In this document: positions 17,818-28,258 of the stretch, piece after piece | Position numbering within the stretch: the first letter of the stretch is position 1 | Layout of the letters: each line of letters starts with the position of its first letter | Assembly (NCBI RefSeq): GCF_900217795.1 | Contig: NZ_OBMQ01000014.1 | Span: 46,305-110,304 of the forward strand | Reading direction: 5' to 3' | Length of the DNA: 64,000 nucleotides | Origin: Ureibacillus xyleni | Lineage (GTDB): Bacteria; Bacillota; Bacilli; Bacillales_A; Planococcaceae | The notes under the pieces: model-generated | Database searches by the model: none | The model's input: only the letters and a program-made list of their open reading frames with translations | What the model was told of the DNA's origin: nothing | Translations under genes and position numbers: made by a program

Positions 17818-18021
17818 AAGGTCACTCCGAATAATTTCTGATGATGATTTGACGTTCATCTGGGGTATGAAGGTCACTAAGAATAGTTTCTGATGATGAT
17901 TTGACGTTCATCTGGCGTATGAAGGACACTACAAATAACATGTGATTGTGATTTGACGTTCATCTGGGGTATGAAGATCACTAAGAATAATTTCTAATGG
18001 TGATTTGACGTTCATCATGCG
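17818..18021. repeat. 52-bp tandem repeat array, four copies
   Basis: The motif GATTTGACGTTCATC begins at 17846, 17898, 17950 and 18002, an exact 52-base period. Units differ at a few positions (GGGGTATG or GGCGTATG), so the array is older than the 88-bp duplication at 6902. It lies in the 440-base gap between the chemoreceptor gene and the germination operon, upstream of the GerA gene. No coding sense is evident. Confidence 0.95.
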
Positions 18022-18054
18022 TCTGAGAAGAAATTTGGCGGCTAATTAGATAAT

Positions 18055-18094
18055 GAAAAAAGCCGTAAAGCCAATATTGATTGACTTTACGACT
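18055..18094 (-). terminator. Terminator of the chemoreceptor gene
   Basis: Minus-strand stem GTCGTAAAGTCAAT/ATTGGCTTTACGGC, then a T run. Confidence 0.85.
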
Positions 18095-18106
18095 AAGTTA
18101 TTGAAC

Positions 18107-20104
18107 CTAGAGTTTGAAATTTTGCGTGGCGATGTTTAGTTCTTCTGCCATTTTTGCAAGGGTTTCTGCGGAAGCTGCAATTTCTTCCATTGAACTTGTT
18201 TGTTGTTCGGATGCGGAAGCAATTTCTTGTGTATTGCTTGAAGCTTCCAACGAAATTTCAGAAATGTGGACGATATCCTCGACCATTCTTTCTGATGCCT
18301 CTTTAATCAACTTACTTTCTGATAAAATTTCGTGCATATGAACCGAAACATTTTGAACCGCTTGCTCGATCTTTTCGAATTCATTTCCAGCTTTTTCAAC
18401 CAATGTTTTTCCATCGTTTACAGCCGTATAGCCTTCATTCATTGCTGCCATGGAGGATTTAATTTCTTGTTGAATTTCTTTAATTAATTCGCTTATTTGT
18501 CCTGATGCGAGGCTCGATTGTTCTGCTAGTTTACGAACTTCATCAGCAACTACTGCAAATCCTTTTCCATATTCCCCTGCTCTTGCTGCTTCAATGGCTG
18601 CATTTAGCGCGAGTAAATTCGTTTGATCTGCAATACTCGTAATGACAGAAATAATTTCATCAATTTCAGATGATTTTTTACCTAATTCGTTAATTGTAGA
18701 AGATGCCATGCTTGTTTTCTCTTCTACCGTTTTCATTTGATTAATAGTCAGATCAATCACTGATGTCCCCGTTGTCGCTGCTTCAACGGCATTGTCCGTT
18801 AATTGATTTGTATTTTGAATGTTTTCAGAGATGTTCGTAATCCCATTTGAGATATTAGTTACAACCTCTTTTGCATCTTCTGTAAAGTTTGTTTGTGCTT
18901 CACTATTCGATGCAATGGTTTGGATGGATGCAGAGATTTGTTCAGTGGCTTGAACGGATTCTTCAGAGATAGCGGACAGCTCTTCAGAAGAAGCTTGAAC
19001 AGATTCGGATGCATGTTTTATTTCTGACACAAGTTGTTTAATATTTTCAACCATAACATTAAAGTTATTTGAAAGCTGTCCAATTTCATCGTTGGATTTG
19101 ACAATTAGCTTTTCGGCCGTTAAATCCCCATTTGCAATTTTTTCCATACCGTCCACTATTGTGAGCATCGGTTTTGTAATGCTTCGAACAATTACTAAGG
19201 ATAAAAACGCAATGATAATCGCTGTAATGGAAATGATGATTAGTGATGTATTTTTAATTGAATTTGAGTCTGCTAATACAATCTTTTCTGGTGTATAAAT
19301 ACTTAAACCATAACCTACCGAACTAATTGGAGCATAAGTCAGTATAAAATCTTCCTTTTCAAATTGGAAGGAAGAGATTCCTGTTTCAATCGAACTTTTT
19401 GGAAGAATTGTTTCTAGCTCCCCTATTTCAGCTTCCTCTACTGGTAGCCCTATGATTTCTTCCATCGGTGCTTCCTGAATGATTCCTTGCTGATCTACTA
19501 AAATGAGATTAGAAGAATCCTCATTACTATCTTTCAAGTATGAATTCACTAGCACTTCAAAATTTGCAGAACCAGCTAAAATACCAATCACCTGATCGTT
19601 GTTATCTTTAATGGGTGTTGCTGCTACCACAATTCGGTTTCCTGTTGCTTTTGAAATTAATACTTCTGAATAAACCGATTGTCCATTTAAAGCATTTGGG
19701 ACATAGCTTCGATCACTATAATCTGAACCGATACTATCCGGTTTTGTATGGGCAATTACTATTCCTTTAGGGTCAATCACAAACATTGTTTCAAAAACTT
19801 CAGAACGTTCCTCAAGGTGTTGCAAATAAGGAACCATTCGTTTTGGATCCAATGACTTCAAATTATCACTAGATGCAGATATTTGCATTTCTGACATTTG
19901 GGCAGTAAACCATGAATCCACTGATTGCGCCTTGCTTACTACTAAATTGTGCATAGCGGCTTGTTCTTTTTCAATGAGAATATTTGAATTGTTATGCTGA
20001 ACGAAGTAAGACACAACAAGTAGCGGTAGCATGGCAATGAGTAGTAAAATAACAGTAAATTTTAAACGAATACTCGTTTTTCGTTGATGCTTTGTTTCAC
20101 TCAT
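18107..20104 (-). CDS. Methyl-accepting chemotaxis protein (dCache sensor)
   Basis: 665 aa. A membrane helix at about residues 17-37, an extracytoplasmic dCache-type domain ([41 protein letters not shown]), a second helix at about 283-303, a HAMP domain, and a long cytoplasmic coiled coil. The conserved hairpin tip is [20 protein letters not shown], followed by [18 protein letters not shown]. dCache receptors often bind amino acids or other small molecules. No che genes other than the downstream cheR adjoin it. Confidence 0.93.
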   Translation of the reverse strand: MSETKHQRKTSIRLKFTVILLLIAMLPLLVVSYFVQHNNSNILIEKEQAAMHNLVVSKAQSVDSWFTAQMSEMQISASSDNLKSLDPKRMVPYLQHLEERSEVFETMFVIDPKGIVIAHTKPDSIGSDYSDRSYVPNALNGQSVYSEVLISKATGNRIVVAATPIKDNNDQVIGILAGSANFEVLVNSYLKDSNEDSSNLILVDQQGIIQEAPMEEIIGLPVEEAEIGELETILPKSSIETGISSFQFEKEDFILTYAPISSVGYGLSIYTPEKIVLADSNSIKNTSLIIISITAIIIAFLSLVIVRSITKPMLTIVDGMEKIANGDLTAEKLIVKSNDEIGQLSNNFNVMVENIKQLVSEIKHASESVQASSEELSAISEESVQATEQISASIQTIASNSEAQTNFTEDAKEVVTNISNGITNISENIQNTNQLTDNAVEAATTGTSVIDLTINQMKTVEEKTSMASSTINELGKKSSEIDEIISVITSIADQTNLLALNAAIEAARAGEYGKGFAVVADEVRKLAEQSSLASGQISELIKEIQQEIKSSMAAMNEGYTAVNDGKTLVEKAGNEFEKIEQAVQNVSVHMHEILSESKLIKEASERMVEDIVHISEISLEASSNTQEIASASEQQTSSMEEIAASAETLAKMAEELNIATQNFKL

Positions 20105-20308
20105 GTTTCTATCTCCTAAATTAATATTTCTAATTGAACTCTATCTCTACTATTCAACCTTCCAGATATTATTATATAGTCATAATAATAATAATTGTTG
20201 AAAACTTTATAAAATAAATTTGGGGTTACAGAAAAATGTAATAAAGCAGAAAATTAATGCGCGGGGGGGTGATTTCTCAGCACTTTTAAGAGCGCGCTGT
20301 GACCCCCA

Positions 20309-20345
20309 CAAAAAAAACACGACCTACGAACGTAAGCCGTGTTAA
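20309..20345 (-). terminator. Terminator of the cheR operon
   Basis: Minus-strand stem AACACGGCTTACG/CGTAGGTCGTGTT, then eight T. A G-rich block at 20262-20270 and CCCCC at 20302-20306 lie beyond it. Confidence 0.85.
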
Positions 20346-20352
20346 GAATGAA

Positions 20353-21201
20353 TCACTTTATTTTTCTATAAATCTTTTGAGGATGACTTATTGTTTCATA
20401 ATAATCATTAATTTTTGTATAGTTGATTGACTCTTTATTACCAAGGCAAAGGACCCCAAACATGCCCAAACTATTATAAAATAATTGATGCACGCTATTT
20501 TGTAGTTCTTTATTAAAATAAATTAATACGTTACGACAAAGTATAACGTGAAATTCATTGAATGAACTATCCGTTACAAGATTGTGTTGGGCAAATACTA
20601 CATTTCTCGTTAATTCAGGATCAAATTTCACTCCAAAATCTATCACCTTATAATAATCAGAAAATGACTTTTCTCCACCGGCTTGTAAATAATTATTTGT
20701 ATACTTCTTCATAGCATCTAATGGAAAAACGCCACTTTTTGCTGTTTTTAAAACGTCTGAATTAATATCCGTGGCGTAAATCTTTGTTTTATCATAAAGG
20801 CCCGCTTCATGAAGTAAAATGGCCATCGAATATACTTCTTCACCTGTTGAACAACCAGCATGCCAAATTCGAATGGATGGATAAGTTTTAAGCAATGGAA
20901 TAACTTTTTCTTTAAACTCTTTAAAAAAGAGCGGATCTCTAAACATTTCGGTCACATTGATTGAAAAATCCGCTATTAACTTTTGAAAGCATGTAGCATC
21001 GTGAATGACTTTGTCTAATAAACTCGTAATCGTTGTTAGATTTTCTGCATATAATCGGTGTTTAACCCTTCTTCTAATGCTCGGATACGCATAGTTTCGA
21101 TAATCGTAACCGTATTTTAAGTAAATTCCCTCTAACAACAACTGAATCTCTAATTTTTCTGTTTCATTATATTCCTCATCTATTAGATTGTCTTTGTGCA
21201 T
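20353..21201 (-). CDS. cheR: CheR-type protein-glutamate methyltransferase
   Basis: 282 aa. The N-terminal helical domain contains YGYDYRNYAYPSIRRRVKHRL. The SAM-binding motif is IRIWHAGCSTGEEVYSMAILL, and FHVILCRNVLIYFNKEL is the usual active-site loop. CheR methylates receptor glutamates. Here it is the third gene behind a hybrid kinase and a REC-GGDEF-EAL-HTH regulator (17-base gap to the kinase gene). It may therefore act in this alternative pathway as well as on the nearby chemoreceptor at 18107. Confidence 0.93.
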   Translation of the reverse strand: MHKDNLIDEEYNETEKLEIQLLLEGIYLKYGYDYRNYAYPSIRRRVKHRLYAENLTTITSLLDKVIHDATCFQKLIADFSINVTEMFRDPLFFKEFKEKVIPLLKTYPSIRIWHAGCSTGEEVYSMAILLHEAGLYDKTKIYATDINSDVLKTAKSGVFPLDAMKKYTNNYLQAGGEKSFSDYYKVIDFGVKFDPELTRNVVFAQHNLVTDSSFNEFHVILCRNVLIYFNKELQNSVHQLFYNSLGMFGVLCLGNKESINYTKINDYYETISHPQKIYRKIK

Positions 21202-21218
21202 ATGAAAACCCCTTTAAC

Positions 21219-24200
21219 CTAATATAGCCATACTTTTAATAATGAAAGTAATTGGTCTGGTTCGACAGGTTTTGAAATATAATCAGATGCCCCAATTTGT
21301 AAACATTTTTCACGATCTTCTTTCATTGCTTTTGCTGTTAAGGCAATAATAGGTAATTGTTTGTTTTGTGGATTGGAGCGTATTCTTGTAATCGCCTCGT
21401 ACCCATCCATTTCAGGCATCATAATATCCATAAGTACTAAATCAATGTCGGAATGTTGTTTTAAAACATTTAAACTCTCAAGGCCGTTTTCTGCAAACAA
21501 GACATCTAATCCAGCCATTTCTAAAACACTGGAAAGAGCATAAACATTTCGTACATCATCATCCACCAATAATATTTTTTTACCTACTAGATTGTGATTT
21601 GTATTCTCGAGTTTTTCAACAGGCGCAAATTTCTGTCCAGAGTCTGTATCATTCGTTAAATAAAGTTCGAGTTCTGCAAGTAGACGCTCTGGCGAATGTT
21701 CATTTTTAATAATAATCGTCTCAGCGTGTTTACTAAGCTCCATCTCTTCTCGAGTTGTTAAATCTCGCCCAGTATAAATAAATACTTTGATAGATTTATA
21801 TTCTTCATGGTTTTTAATTTGCGTTAATAAATCGAAGCCGTTTGTATCAAGTAACCCTAAATCTAAAATAATACAATCAAAAGTATTGGATTTTAATATT
21901 TCTTTTGCTTCTTCACCTGATGAAACAGAATTGATTACGAAATTCAAGTTACCAATTAGTTCCATTAAGCTATTTCGTTGATTCAGATCATCATCAATAA
22001 TTAACAATCGTTTAATATGGCTATTTTCTTTTGTTTGTTCTGTAAGTTGAATAGGAGTAGTTATTACTTCAATTTTTGGTTTTTCCACAGTTGCAGCTAC
22101 TTCATCTAAATGGGATGGATTTTCAGTAGTTTGCTCGTAACTGCCAACATAAAACGTAAATGTACTTCCCTTGCCTTCCTGACTTTCAACTTGAATTTCT
22201 CCACCTAAAAGCGATGCAATTTCTTTACTAATAGATAAGCCAAGTCCTGTACCGCCAAATTTGCGACTAGTAGTTCCGTCTGCTTGTTGGAATGCTTCAA
22301 AAATTAAGTCGAGTTTTTCATTTGGAATTCCTATACCTGTATCTTTTACTGAAAATGCAAACATTGGTTTAGTACGAGTCGTATCATGTGCAATACGTAA
22401 AACCACTTGACCAGAACTTGTAAACTTAAAGGCGTTGGATAATAAATTTACTAGTACTTGTTGAATTCGAACCTCGTCACTATAAAATGTTGGTGGAGTT
22501 CCGTCTTCAACTTGGATTTGGAATTCTAAATTTTTATTGTCAGCAACAGCTTTAAAGTTGTTTTCTACATATTCTACTAAGTTGTTTAAACTCACTTCTC
22601 CTGGTATGATTTCCGTTTTTCCAGATTCAATTTTTGCTAAATCTAAAATACTATTGATTAATATTAATAAATCATTTCCACTTGCATAGATGGTCCTTGC
22701 ATATTCCACTTGTTTTGCAGTTAAGTTATGCGTTGGATTATCTGCTAACAGTTTGGATAGAATAATTAAACTATTTAATGGCGTTCTTAATTCATGGGAC
22801 ATATTGGCAAGGAATTCTGATTTATATTTTGAACTTAATGCCAGTTCCTCGGCTTTTTGTTCTAGTTCTAATCTTGCTTTTTCAACAATGCGGTTTGCTT
22901 CTTCGTATTTAATATTTTGCTCTTCTAAAATTTTCGCTTTTACTTCAAGTTCCGCATTTGTTTGGGCCAATTCCTCTTGTTGCATTTGAAGTTTTTGCTC
23001 CGATTGTCGAAGGGCTTGCGTTTGTTCCTCTAGTTCTTCATTCGTCGCTCGTAATTCTTCTTGTTGATTTTGTAATTCTTCCGATTGAGCTTGAATTTCT
23101 TCCATGAGTGTTTGGGATTCTTCTAAAAGTTTGGCTAACTGTATTCGACCAATGACACTTTCTAAGACAATGCCCAGATTACTACCCAGTTCATCTAAAA
23201 ATTGGTGATTTTTTACATCACATTTATTAAATGAAGCAAATTCTAAAACTGCATTTACTTCCCCTTCAAATAAAATTGGAAAAATATAAACATTTGATGG
23301 TGTTGCTTCTCCAATAGCTGAGGAAATTCGTACATAGTTAGTAGGAACTTCTCTTAATTCAATTGGTCTTTTTTCGATGATTGCTTGACCAATTAACCCT
23401 TCCCCAGGCTCAATGATTTTTTTAATTTGGCAATTTTCATCTGCTGCATAGCTAGCAAGATATTTGAATCTTGAACTATCAAAATCCTTAACATAGAAAA
23501 CGGCATAGCTAGAGTTAATTAATGGCACAAGCTTGGACAACAATGTTTTTCCTAATGTTTCTAAATCTCTAGTTCCCGTTAAACTTGTTGTAATATCTGT
23601 TATATTTGTTTGCTTCCATGTGGTTTCTTTGTCTTTTGTTATTTGAACTTCTAATGTGTCTGTCATACGATTGAAGGATGCTGCCATTTCATCTAATTCA
23701 TCATTTGCAATAATATCAATTTTTGTAGTAAGTTTTTCACGTTTATTTGCAATGTTACTCATCAATGTTGCCATAGATGCAACACGTCTTGTTAGAGAGA
23801 AGATGGTTTTTAGTGAAATAAAGAAAAGGATCATTAAACCAGCAGCCAAAATACTACAAAAAGTGATGATTTCCGTCTGTAAACTGTTTAATACTTGTAT
23901 CAACGTATTTTTTAAGTCGTTATCAAATGTATTCGTCAATTTTCGGATGGTAACGGTCAACTCTTCGTGAAGAGTTTCCGAATTCTCGTTCAGTAGGCTT
24001 TTTGCAACATCATTTTTTCCACTTTCGTAGTAAACGACAACTTGATTGGCAAAGTGAACAAAATTCGTATTAATCTCTTTCAGGTGATTCATTATTTCCT
24101 GCTGTTCTTCGGTTTTTACATAGCTTTCAAGAATAGGGATATTTCGTGCTACATTATCCTTTTCTAGTTGCAATTCAGCTAATTCATTATTAATTGCATC

Positions 24201-24416
24201 TTCATCTTCAAAAATCATTAAATTTCTTAAAATAATTTCTTGATCCTTTACATCAGCACGGATTTGACCAGCTAGTACGGAAGCATCGAAATTATCCTTT
24301 ATGTTGGCGCTTGCCCCGTTCAAATCCGCTATTTGTCTAACACTCATAATAATAATTATTATTAAAAGAAGTGGTAGTGTAAGTAAGGATAAAAGCATCT
24401 TTGTGCGAACTTTCAT
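21219..24416 (-). CDS. Hybrid histidine kinase with GAF domain and two receiver domains
   Basis: 1065 aa. Order: membrane helix 1 (about 7-25), helical extracytoplasmic sensor (about 28-185), membrane helix 2, HAMP (about 210-262), GAF (about 285-430, containing PGEGLIGQAIIEKRPIELRE), long glutamine/glutamate-rich coiled coil (about 430-525), HisKA with phosphorylatable His in NMSHELRTPLNSL at about 538, HATPase (FGGTGLGLSISKEIASLLGG), then two REC domains (IILDLGLLDTNGFD and LVLMDIMMPEMDGYE). This layout is used in Gram-positive hybrid kinases with internal phosphotransfer. It is flanked by its probable partners, the REC-GGDEF-EAL-HTH protein upstream (24-base gap) and CheR downstream. Confidence 0.93.
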   Translation of the reverse strand: MKVRTKMLLSLLTLPLLLIIIIIMSVRQIADLNGASANIKDNFDASVLAGQIRADVKDQEIILRNLMIFEDEDAINNELAELQLEKDNVARNIPILESYVKTEEQQEIMNHLKEINTNFVHFANQVVVYYESGKNDVAKSLLNENSETLHEELTVTIRKLTNTFDNDLKNTLIQVLNSLQTEIITFCSILAAGLMILFFISLKTIFSLTRRVASMATLMSNIANKREKLTTKIDIIANDELDEMAASFNRMTDTLEVQITKDKETTWKQTNITDITTSLTGTRDLETLGKTLLSKLVPLINSSYAVFYVKDFDSSRFKYLASYAADENCQIKKIIEPGEGLIGQAIIEKRPIELREVPTNYVRISSAIGEATPSNVYIFPILFEGEVNAVLEFASFNKCDVKNHQFLDELGSNLGIVLESVIGRIQLAKLLEESQTLMEEIQAQSEELQNQQEELRATNEELEEQTQALRQSEQKLQMQQEELAQTNAELEVKAKILEEQNIKYEEANRIVEKARLELEQKAEELALSSKYKSEFLANMSHELRTPLNSLIILSKLLADNPTHNLTAKQVEYARTIYASGNDLLILINSILDLAKIESGKTEIIPGEVSLNNLVEYVENNFKAVADNKNLEFQIQVEDGTPPTFYSDEVRIQQVLVNLLSNAFKFTSSGQVVLRIAHDTTRTKPMFAFSVKDTGIGIPNEKLDLIFEAFQQADGTTSRKFGGTGLGLSISKEIASLLGGEIQVESQEGKGSTFTFYVGSYEQTTENPSHLDEVAATVEKPKIEVITTPIQLTEQTKENSHIKRLLIIDDDLNQRNSLMELIGNLNFVINSVSSGEEAKEILKSNTFDCIILDLGLLDTNGFDLLTQIKNHEEYKSIKVFIYTGRDLTTREEMELSKHAETIIIKNEHSPERLLAELELYLTNDTDSGQKFAPVEKLENTNHNLVGKKILLVDDDVRNVYALSSVLEMAGLDVLFAENGLESLNVLKQHSDIDLVLMDIMMPEMDGYEAITRIRSNPQNKQLPIIALTAKAMKEDREKCLQIGASDYISKPVEPDQLLSLLKVWLY

Positions 24417-24440
24417 TGAAACACTCTCCGTTCAAAGCGA

Positions 24441-26507
24441 TTATTGAACTTCTTCTTTTTGAATACATGTTTCATACACTAATGCAATGGCCTGTACACG
24501 ATCTGAAACATTTAATTTTGAAAAAATATTTGTGATATGATTTTTTACTGTATGTTCGCTTATATAAAGCTTTTCGGAAATTTCTTTATTGCTAAGACCA
24601 TCAACAATTAAAGAAAAAACATCTACTTCTCTCGTTGATAGTGAGTAAGAAGTTTTCACTTGTTGGATAGCTGTTTTTACGATGTCATGATTTAGTTTTA
24701 AGTTTTCTTTTGGCATTTCAATAACGTTTTCATATAAATTTTCCGATTTCGTTGGTGATACTACTCGTATTTTTTCGTATTTTTCCAAAAATTCAAAGAG
24801 TTCTGCTGGTGGTAATGGTCTACAAAAATGGTAGCCTTGATATTCATTACAGTACAATTCTTTTAAAATATTTAATTGTTCAATTGTTTCTACACCTTCA
24901 GCCACAACATTAATGGCAAGTTTATTCGCTAAGTAAATAATCGATTCAACAATGGCATGACTTTTTTCACCTTGTTGTGTTAATTCTTGAATAAAGGCTT
25001 TATCAATTTTCACAGTATCAAAGGGAAAGACTCTTAAGTAATTTAATGATGAGTAGCCTGTTCCAAAATCATCGAGACTTACATGAATATTTAGTTCCTT
25101 CAACTTTCGTAAAGTGGTAATAATAAAATCTTCATTACCTAAAAGTGCTGTTTCGGTTATTTCGATTTCCAATAGCGTTGGGTCAATGTTGGTCATTTCT
25201 AATTGTTCTTTTACTTCAGTAACTAAGTTTTGTTGAATAAAATGTTGGGCAGAAAAATTGACCGCAATACGAATCGAACTTAATTCATTATTTTTCCATT
25301 GAGCTATCTGTTTACAAGCATTATGTAAAACCCATTTGTCAATATCCATAATGACGCCAATTTCTTCTGCTAGTGGGATAAATTCATTCGGTGGTATCAT
25401 GCCCCATTTTGGATGTTTCCATCGAACAAGTGCTTCAACACTACTAACTTTCCCAGTTTGAACATTGATCTTTGGTTGGAAAACGAGTGAAAGTTCATCT
25501 CGTTCAATTGCTTTACGTAAATCGCTTTGAAGTAAAAAGGTTCTGTATGATTCTATATTCATACCAGAATGAAAAACTTTGTATTTATTCTTCCCTTGCT
25601 CTTTTGCTCTGTATAAAGCAGCATCAGCATTTTTTAAAATGGAAATCGAATCTTCCCCGTCATAAGGAAAAACAGCAAGACCGATACATGTTGTAATATA
25701 AAACTCATAAGTATCTAAGTAGAATGGTTGTTTAAAAGCTTCCAAAATGTTTTGCGCTACCATTAAACATTCGTCGCGATCACTGTTTGTGAGTAAAATC
25801 ACAAATTCATCGCCACCAATTCTGGCAACAAAATCTTCTTCACGAAGAGTAGATTGCAATCTTTTAGCGACTAGCTGTAGAAGTTTATCGCCCATTAAAT
25901 GTCCTAAAGAGTCATTCACATATTTAAAGCGATCTAAATCTAAGTACATGACACCCAATGGCTCATTTACATATTTTGATTTGTTAATTTTCTGAATAAT
26001 TTGTTCATTTAACATTCTTCGGTTTGGCAATTCTGTTAAACCATCGTGGTAGGCCATATACTGTATAACATTGTTTTTTTCTTCTAATTCTTTTGTTTGG
26101 GCTATTAGTTTTTGACGAAGAATATATTGTTCTACAAATCTAGCAACTTTTGACTTTAAAATAAGCGGGTCAAAGGGTTTTAAAATATAGTCAATTGCAC
26201 CGACAGAATACCCCATAAAGATCTGTTCAGAGTCTAAATTATTAGCAGTAATGAAAAGGATTGGGATGTTTTTCGTTTTTTCCCGAGCTTTAATAATTTT
26301 CGCAGTACTAAAACCGTCCATTCCAGGCATTTGAACATCCAATAATATGACGGCAAAATCGTATTTTAACAGGTATTTTAGCGCTTCTTCCCCCGAATAA
26401 GCTTTCACTAAATTGTAATCTTCTTGCTCTATAATAGCTTCTAACGCTAATAGATTTTCAGGGCGATCATCTACTAAAAGAATATTTATCTGATCTATTT
26501 GATTCAT
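24441..26507 (-). CDS. REC-GGDEF-EAL-LuxR fusion regulator
   Basis: 688 aa. An N-terminal receiver (LLVDDRPENLLALEAI, phosphoacceptor Asp in ILLDVQMPGMDGF) is followed by a GGDEF domain with intact RIGGDEF near residue 230, an EAL domain with intact SVEALVRWKHP near 357 and DDFGTGYSSLNYL, and a C-terminal LuxR-type helix-turn-helix (LSTREVDVFSLIVDG, SEHTVKNHITNIFSKLNV). Both c-di-GMP catalytic signatures look complete. The direct fusion to a DNA-binding domain suggests that phosphorylation, c-di-GMP turnover and transcription are coupled in one polypeptide. It is first in the operon with the hybrid kinase and CheR. Confidence 0.93.
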   Translation of the reverse strand: MNQIDQINILLVDDRPENLLALEAIIEQEDYNLVKAYSGEEALKYLLKYDFAVILLDVQMPGMDGFSTAKIIKAREKTKNIPILFITANNLDSEQIFMGYSVGAIDYILKPFDPLILKSKVARFVEQYILRQKLIAQTKELEEKNNVIQYMAYHDGLTELPNRRMLNEQIIQKINKSKYVNEPLGVMYLDLDRFKYVNDSLGHLMGDKLLQLVAKRLQSTLREEDFVARIGGDEFVILLTNSDRDECLMVAQNILEAFKQPFYLDTYEFYITTCIGLAVFPYDGEDSISILKNADAALYRAKEQGKNKYKVFHSGMNIESYRTFLLQSDLRKAIERDELSLVFQPKINVQTGKVSSVEALVRWKHPKWGMIPPNEFIPLAEEIGVIMDIDKWVLHNACKQIAQWKNNELSSIRIAVNFSAQHFIQQNLVTEVKEQLEMTNIDPTLLEIEITETALLGNEDFIITTLRKLKELNIHVSLDDFGTGYSSLNYLRVFPFDTVKIDKAFIQELTQQGEKSHAIVESIIYLANKLAINVVAEGVETIEQLNILKELYCNEYQGYHFCRPLPPAELFEFLEKYEKIRVVSPTKSENLYENVIEMPKENLKLNHDIVKTAIQQVKTSYSLSTREVDVFSLIVDGLSNKEISEKLYISEHTVKNHITNIFSKLNVSDRVQAIALVYETCIQKEEVQ

Positions 26508-26685
26508 CTATTAAAATCTCCACCCTTCATTGACTATAGAACTTCATCGTATTTAGAAAAGGATACCATATTAGTACGAAGGAATGGTAGTTATTTGGGG
26601 AACAAAACAAAATATTAAATCATTGGAAATGGGTAGAAAGGTATAGGGGGAATAGATTTGTCGGTAACGGTCAAATAAAAATACT

Positions 26686-26735
26686 CTGATTGTAAAAAAG
26701 TTATTAAAAATATTACAATCAGAGGATATTTTTTG
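26686..26735 (-). terminator. Terminator of the PAS-domain gene
   Basis: CTCTGATTGTAA and TTACAATCAGAG form a long stem with T runs on both sides. It separates the PAS gene from the following signalling operon. Confidence 0.85.
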
Positions 26736-26749
26736 GAGTGTAAAAAAAA

Positions 26750-27520
26750 CTAAGAATACTTAATAGCGCGCTTTTTTACAGCAATAGCAGAAACACCTTT
26801 TATTCTTCCATCTTTATAGAAAGGTTTTAGTTTTAACTCAATGTTGGTGCTTTTCATATTTTTATGGATTAGTTCTGTTTCAAAAGTAATAGTTTGTCCA
26901 TCTAATGCTTTTTGGAAGTGTTGTTTAACTTTAAAAATTTCTTTAAAGGAAAGAAGTTGCGTAAAGTTTGTCCCAACTAGTTCAAAAGGTAAATAGCCAA
27001 TGATCTTTTCTATCTCCTTATTTGCTTGGTAGAAATATCCATCATAATCTAATGTGAATTCTACATAATGGTCATCAAGTTGGTATTCATTATTATTCGT
27101 TGGATTTTCTAATATTAAAGGGTTTGTTAGTTGTTCGAATTTGCTAGAAATATCACGGACAACAGTTAAAAAATATAAGGAATCTGAATGTCTAATTGGC
27201 GTTAGTTCAGTTTCATAATAACCGTGGCCCCGTTTAACAGTTGTAAAAGTAACGTTTTGATTTGAAGATGCTGCCATGAGATAATATTTTCTTAAAAACG
27301 CTACTTCGAAAGGTGGAAAAAGATCCTCGAAGGTTTTTCCTTCCACACTTCCTGTAAGTTGAATCAGGTCTAAACCAGCGTTGTTTGCATATCTATATAC
27401 AAATTGGTTTTCAAAAAGTTCTATTATAAATACACTGTCGTTAGAATTGTTTAGTTTTGATGAAGGAAATTGATAGAGTGTATAGTCAGTGAATCTATTA
27501 GGTTGATTGATAAGAGACAT
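26750..27520 (-). CDS. Two-PAS-domain sensory protein
   Basis: 256 aa starting at the ATG at 27520, which has GGAGGT about 10 bases upstream. Two PAS-like units are visible: residues about 20-130 (FVYRYANNAGLDLIQLTG, ending in YFLTVVRDIS) and about 140-250 (FTLDYDGYFYQANKEIEKI and GYLPFELVGTNFTQLLS). There is no output domain, so it probably acts by protein contact. Its position just upstream of the REC-GGDEF-EAL operon suggests signalling to that kinase. This link is inferred only from location. Confidence 0.8.
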   Translation of the reverse strand: MSLINQPNRFTDYTLYQFPSSKLNNSNDSVFIIELFENQFVYRYANNAGLDLIQLTGSVEGKTFEDLFPPFEVAFLRKYYLMAASSNQNVTFTTVKRGHGYYETELTPIRHSDSLYFLTVVRDISSKFEQLTNPLILENPTNNNEYQLDDHYVEFTLDYDGYFYQANKEIEKIIGYLPFELVGTNFTQLLSFKEIFKVKQHFQKALDGQTITFETELIHKNMKSTNIELKLKPFYKDGRIKGVSAIAVKKRAIKYS

Positions 27521-27667
27521 AAAAAGTGTTACCTCCAATGTAGTACGAAAACTGCTTCTTAATCATAGTTGAAAAACGTATAACGAATATATCCCCGCAA
27601 GTTCTCATTTTGATAGGAACCTATTCCTATTTTGAGAATATCTTCGTACCATCGTATAAGTTTACCA

Positions 27668-27708
27668 AAAAAAAGGCATTCTCAAAAAAATGAGAACGCC
27701 CTTTTTGC
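27668..27708 (-). terminator. Terminator of the DUF2269-like gene
   Basis: GGCATTCTC/GAGAACGCC stem with T run on the minus strand. Confidence 0.8.
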
Positions 27709-27711
27709 TTA

Positions 27712-28170
27712 TTAAAATGGTTTAAATACCATAAGAAAAACTAAGATGACTAATAAAATTTGTGCTGTAATTGTTAGTGGCGCAATTTTTTTCGAAACTT
27801 GGATATAGTCATAAGGAAGTACATCTCCCTCTGCTTGTTCTAAAATTGATACGAGTGTTTTCGTATGTTTTGGAATAAGGTAAGCTACGATTGGTTGAGT
27901 AAGTATATATAAAATAATGGATAAAATATACCAACCTTCCTTGAACAAATAAGGATGGATGATCGCCATAATTAAACCTGTTAATAATAAAGTAATACTC
28001 CCTATTTTTGCTAATTTCTCCACTTTCCCATTGACCATATGTGCATAGGCAGCTGTTCGTACATTTCGTGCATTTTTCATAATAAATGGTGATGCAAAAG
28101 TTGCACCAAGACCGCATATTGCGCCTAAAATGTGTAATAATAACAACAGTTTAAAAAGAATTTCCAACAT
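27712..28170 (-). CDS. DUF2269-like four-helix membrane protein
   Basis: 152 aa with four hydrophobic segments (LLLLHILGAICGLGATFASPF, then ITLLLTGLIMAII, ILSIILYILTQPIVAYL and a final ILLVILVFLMVF). The invariant early His and GLG turn match the DUF2269 pattern. It is monocistronic with its own terminator. Function unknown. Confidence 0.75.
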   Translation of the reverse strand: MLEILFKLLLLLHILGAICGLGATFASPFIMKNARNVRTAAYAHMVNGKVEKLAKIGSITLLLTGLIMAIIHPYLFKEGWYILSIILYILTQPIVAYLIPKHTKTLVSILEQAEGDVLPYDYIQVSKKIAPLTITAQILLVILVFLMVFKPF

Positions 28171-28227
28171 TCCACCCCATATTGTTAGTATAGTTATGTA
28201 TACGTCATTAATAGGTTAAATATTAAA

Positions 28228-28256
28228 AAGGAGCATCTGATTTAGACGCTCCCTAT
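28228..28256 (-). terminator. Terminator of the esterase gene
   Basis: GGAGC (28230-28234) pairs with GCTCC around the loop ATCTGATTTAGAC, followed by T on the minus strand. Confidence 0.65.
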
Positions 28257-28258
28257 GT

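Noticed and set aside
17818..18021. Four regular repeats, possible CRISPR
   Set aside because: The whole 52-base unit is repeated, so there are no unique spacers; no cas genes.
20262..20306. G-rich and C-rich blocks as a long hairpin beyond the cheR terminator
   Set aside because: The arms are only partly complementary and a good terminator already lies adjacent; left as unexplained composition.
27809..28117. 102-codon frame inside the DUF2269-like gene
   Set aside because: Same-strand frame shadow with odd composition; the membrane protein frame is the plausible one.
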